The translations under genes and the position numbers were made by a program. Of a stretch of 64,000 nt of DNA, positions 63,849 to 64,000 are shown piece by piece. The stretch is taken from NCBI RefSeq assembly GCF_031457805.1, contig NZ_JAVDXI010000003.1, positions 248,001 to 312,000 on the forward strand, written 5' to 3'. The notes under the pieces are model-generated. The model saw nothing but the letters and a program-made list of their open reading frames with translations. It ran no database searches and was not told the origin of the DNA. Source of the stretch: Caulobacter sp031457805. GTDB taxonomy: Bacteria; Pseudomonadota; Alphaproteobacteria; Caulobacterales; Caulobacteraceae. Positions within the stretch are counted from its first letter, which is position 1. Every line of letters begins with the position of its first letter.

Positions 63849-64000
63849 AGGTTCATTCCCCTGCGAGCGCCGATAGAGTCGGCGACCATGGCGGATGGGC
63901 CCTTGAGGAGGTTCAGGGGCCTGCCAATCGCCAAGCCTTTAGGGGCGCCCGCTCCGGCGCTCCAAGCGAGGAGCCACCGGACGCGGGCTTCCGCCGCCTT
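63845..64000 (-). CDS. C-terminal part of an unidentified protein (runs off the right edge)
   Basis: An open minus-strand frame of 51 codons to a TGA at 63845-63847 overlapping the start of the next gene. The visible tail is 'APKGLAIGRPLNLLKGPSAM' then 'VADSIGARRGMNL'. Family is not recognised. The overlap and uninterrupted frame support a real gene, but it is only a fragment. Confidence 0.5.
   Translation of the reverse strand, partial: KAAEARVRWLLAWSAGAGAPKGLAIGRPLNLLKGPSAMVADSIGARRGMNL

Overview
The window is about 64 kb of GC-rich (well over 60%) alphaproteobacterial chromosome. It matches the replication-origin region of a Caulobacter of the C. crescentus/vibrioides/segnis type. The basis is the gene order hemE - oriC - ppsR - maf - aroE - coaE - dnaQ - rpsT - dnaA - alkB - dnaK - dnaJ, five CtrA-type TTAA-N7-TTAA (or near) sites in the hemE/ppsR gap, a mnmE-mnmG-rsmG-parA-parB block with parS sites, and an ntrZ-like gene. 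The species is inferred from gene order and remembered family features; no database was searched.

Layout. 1-4.4 kb: a partial TPR protein, fabA-fabB (unsaturated fatty acid synthesis), an SH3-like secreted protein, a D-2-hydroxyacid dehydrogenase and a truncated haemoglobin. 4.4-13 kb: a CoA-transferase, an alpha/beta hydrolase, moeB, hslV - NTF2-like - hslU, an Ada-type methyltransferase, a DUF2244 protein and nth. 13-18.2 kb: an ATP-grasp protein, a PfkB kinase and the histidine genes hisB-hisH-hisA-hisF-hisE. 18.2-25 kb: an Smr protein, mltA, timA, secB, a CenR-like regulator, a YkuD protein, yggS, thiE, ntrZ and a DUF3576 lipoprotein. 25-29.3 kb: leuS-lptE-holA. 29.5-35.5 kb: parB, parA, rsmG, mnmG, mnmE and a DUF6489 protein, with parS sites. 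35.6-41.6 kb: a dienelactone hydrolase, a quinone reductase, rho and hemJ-hemH-hemE. 41.64-42.1 kb: the origin. 42.1-60.1 kb: ppsR-maf-aroE-coaE-dnaQ, an enoyl-CoA hydratase, rpsT, dnaA, alkB, dnaK-dnaJ, mutS and glnD. 60.1-64 kb: moaA-D-E-B-C, a MobA-like transferase and two unidentified genes at the right edge.

The genes fit an origin-proximal housekeeping and cell-cycle region: initiation (oriC, dnaA), its regulator's sites (CtrA), segregation (parABS), fidelity and replication (dnaQ, holA, mutS), protein quality control (hslVU, dnaKJ, secB) and several biosynthetic operons. I saw no rRNA, tRNA, CRISPR array, transposase or prophage module. The less ordinary signals are small-scale. They are repeat structure inside oriC beyond the CtrA sites, two families of intergenic multi-hairpin elements (one of which supplies stop codons to both convergent neighbours), runs of overlapping genes with non-ATG starts, a dense GANTC cluster upstream of the DUF3576/leuS genes, and a perfect palindrome in the rho leader.
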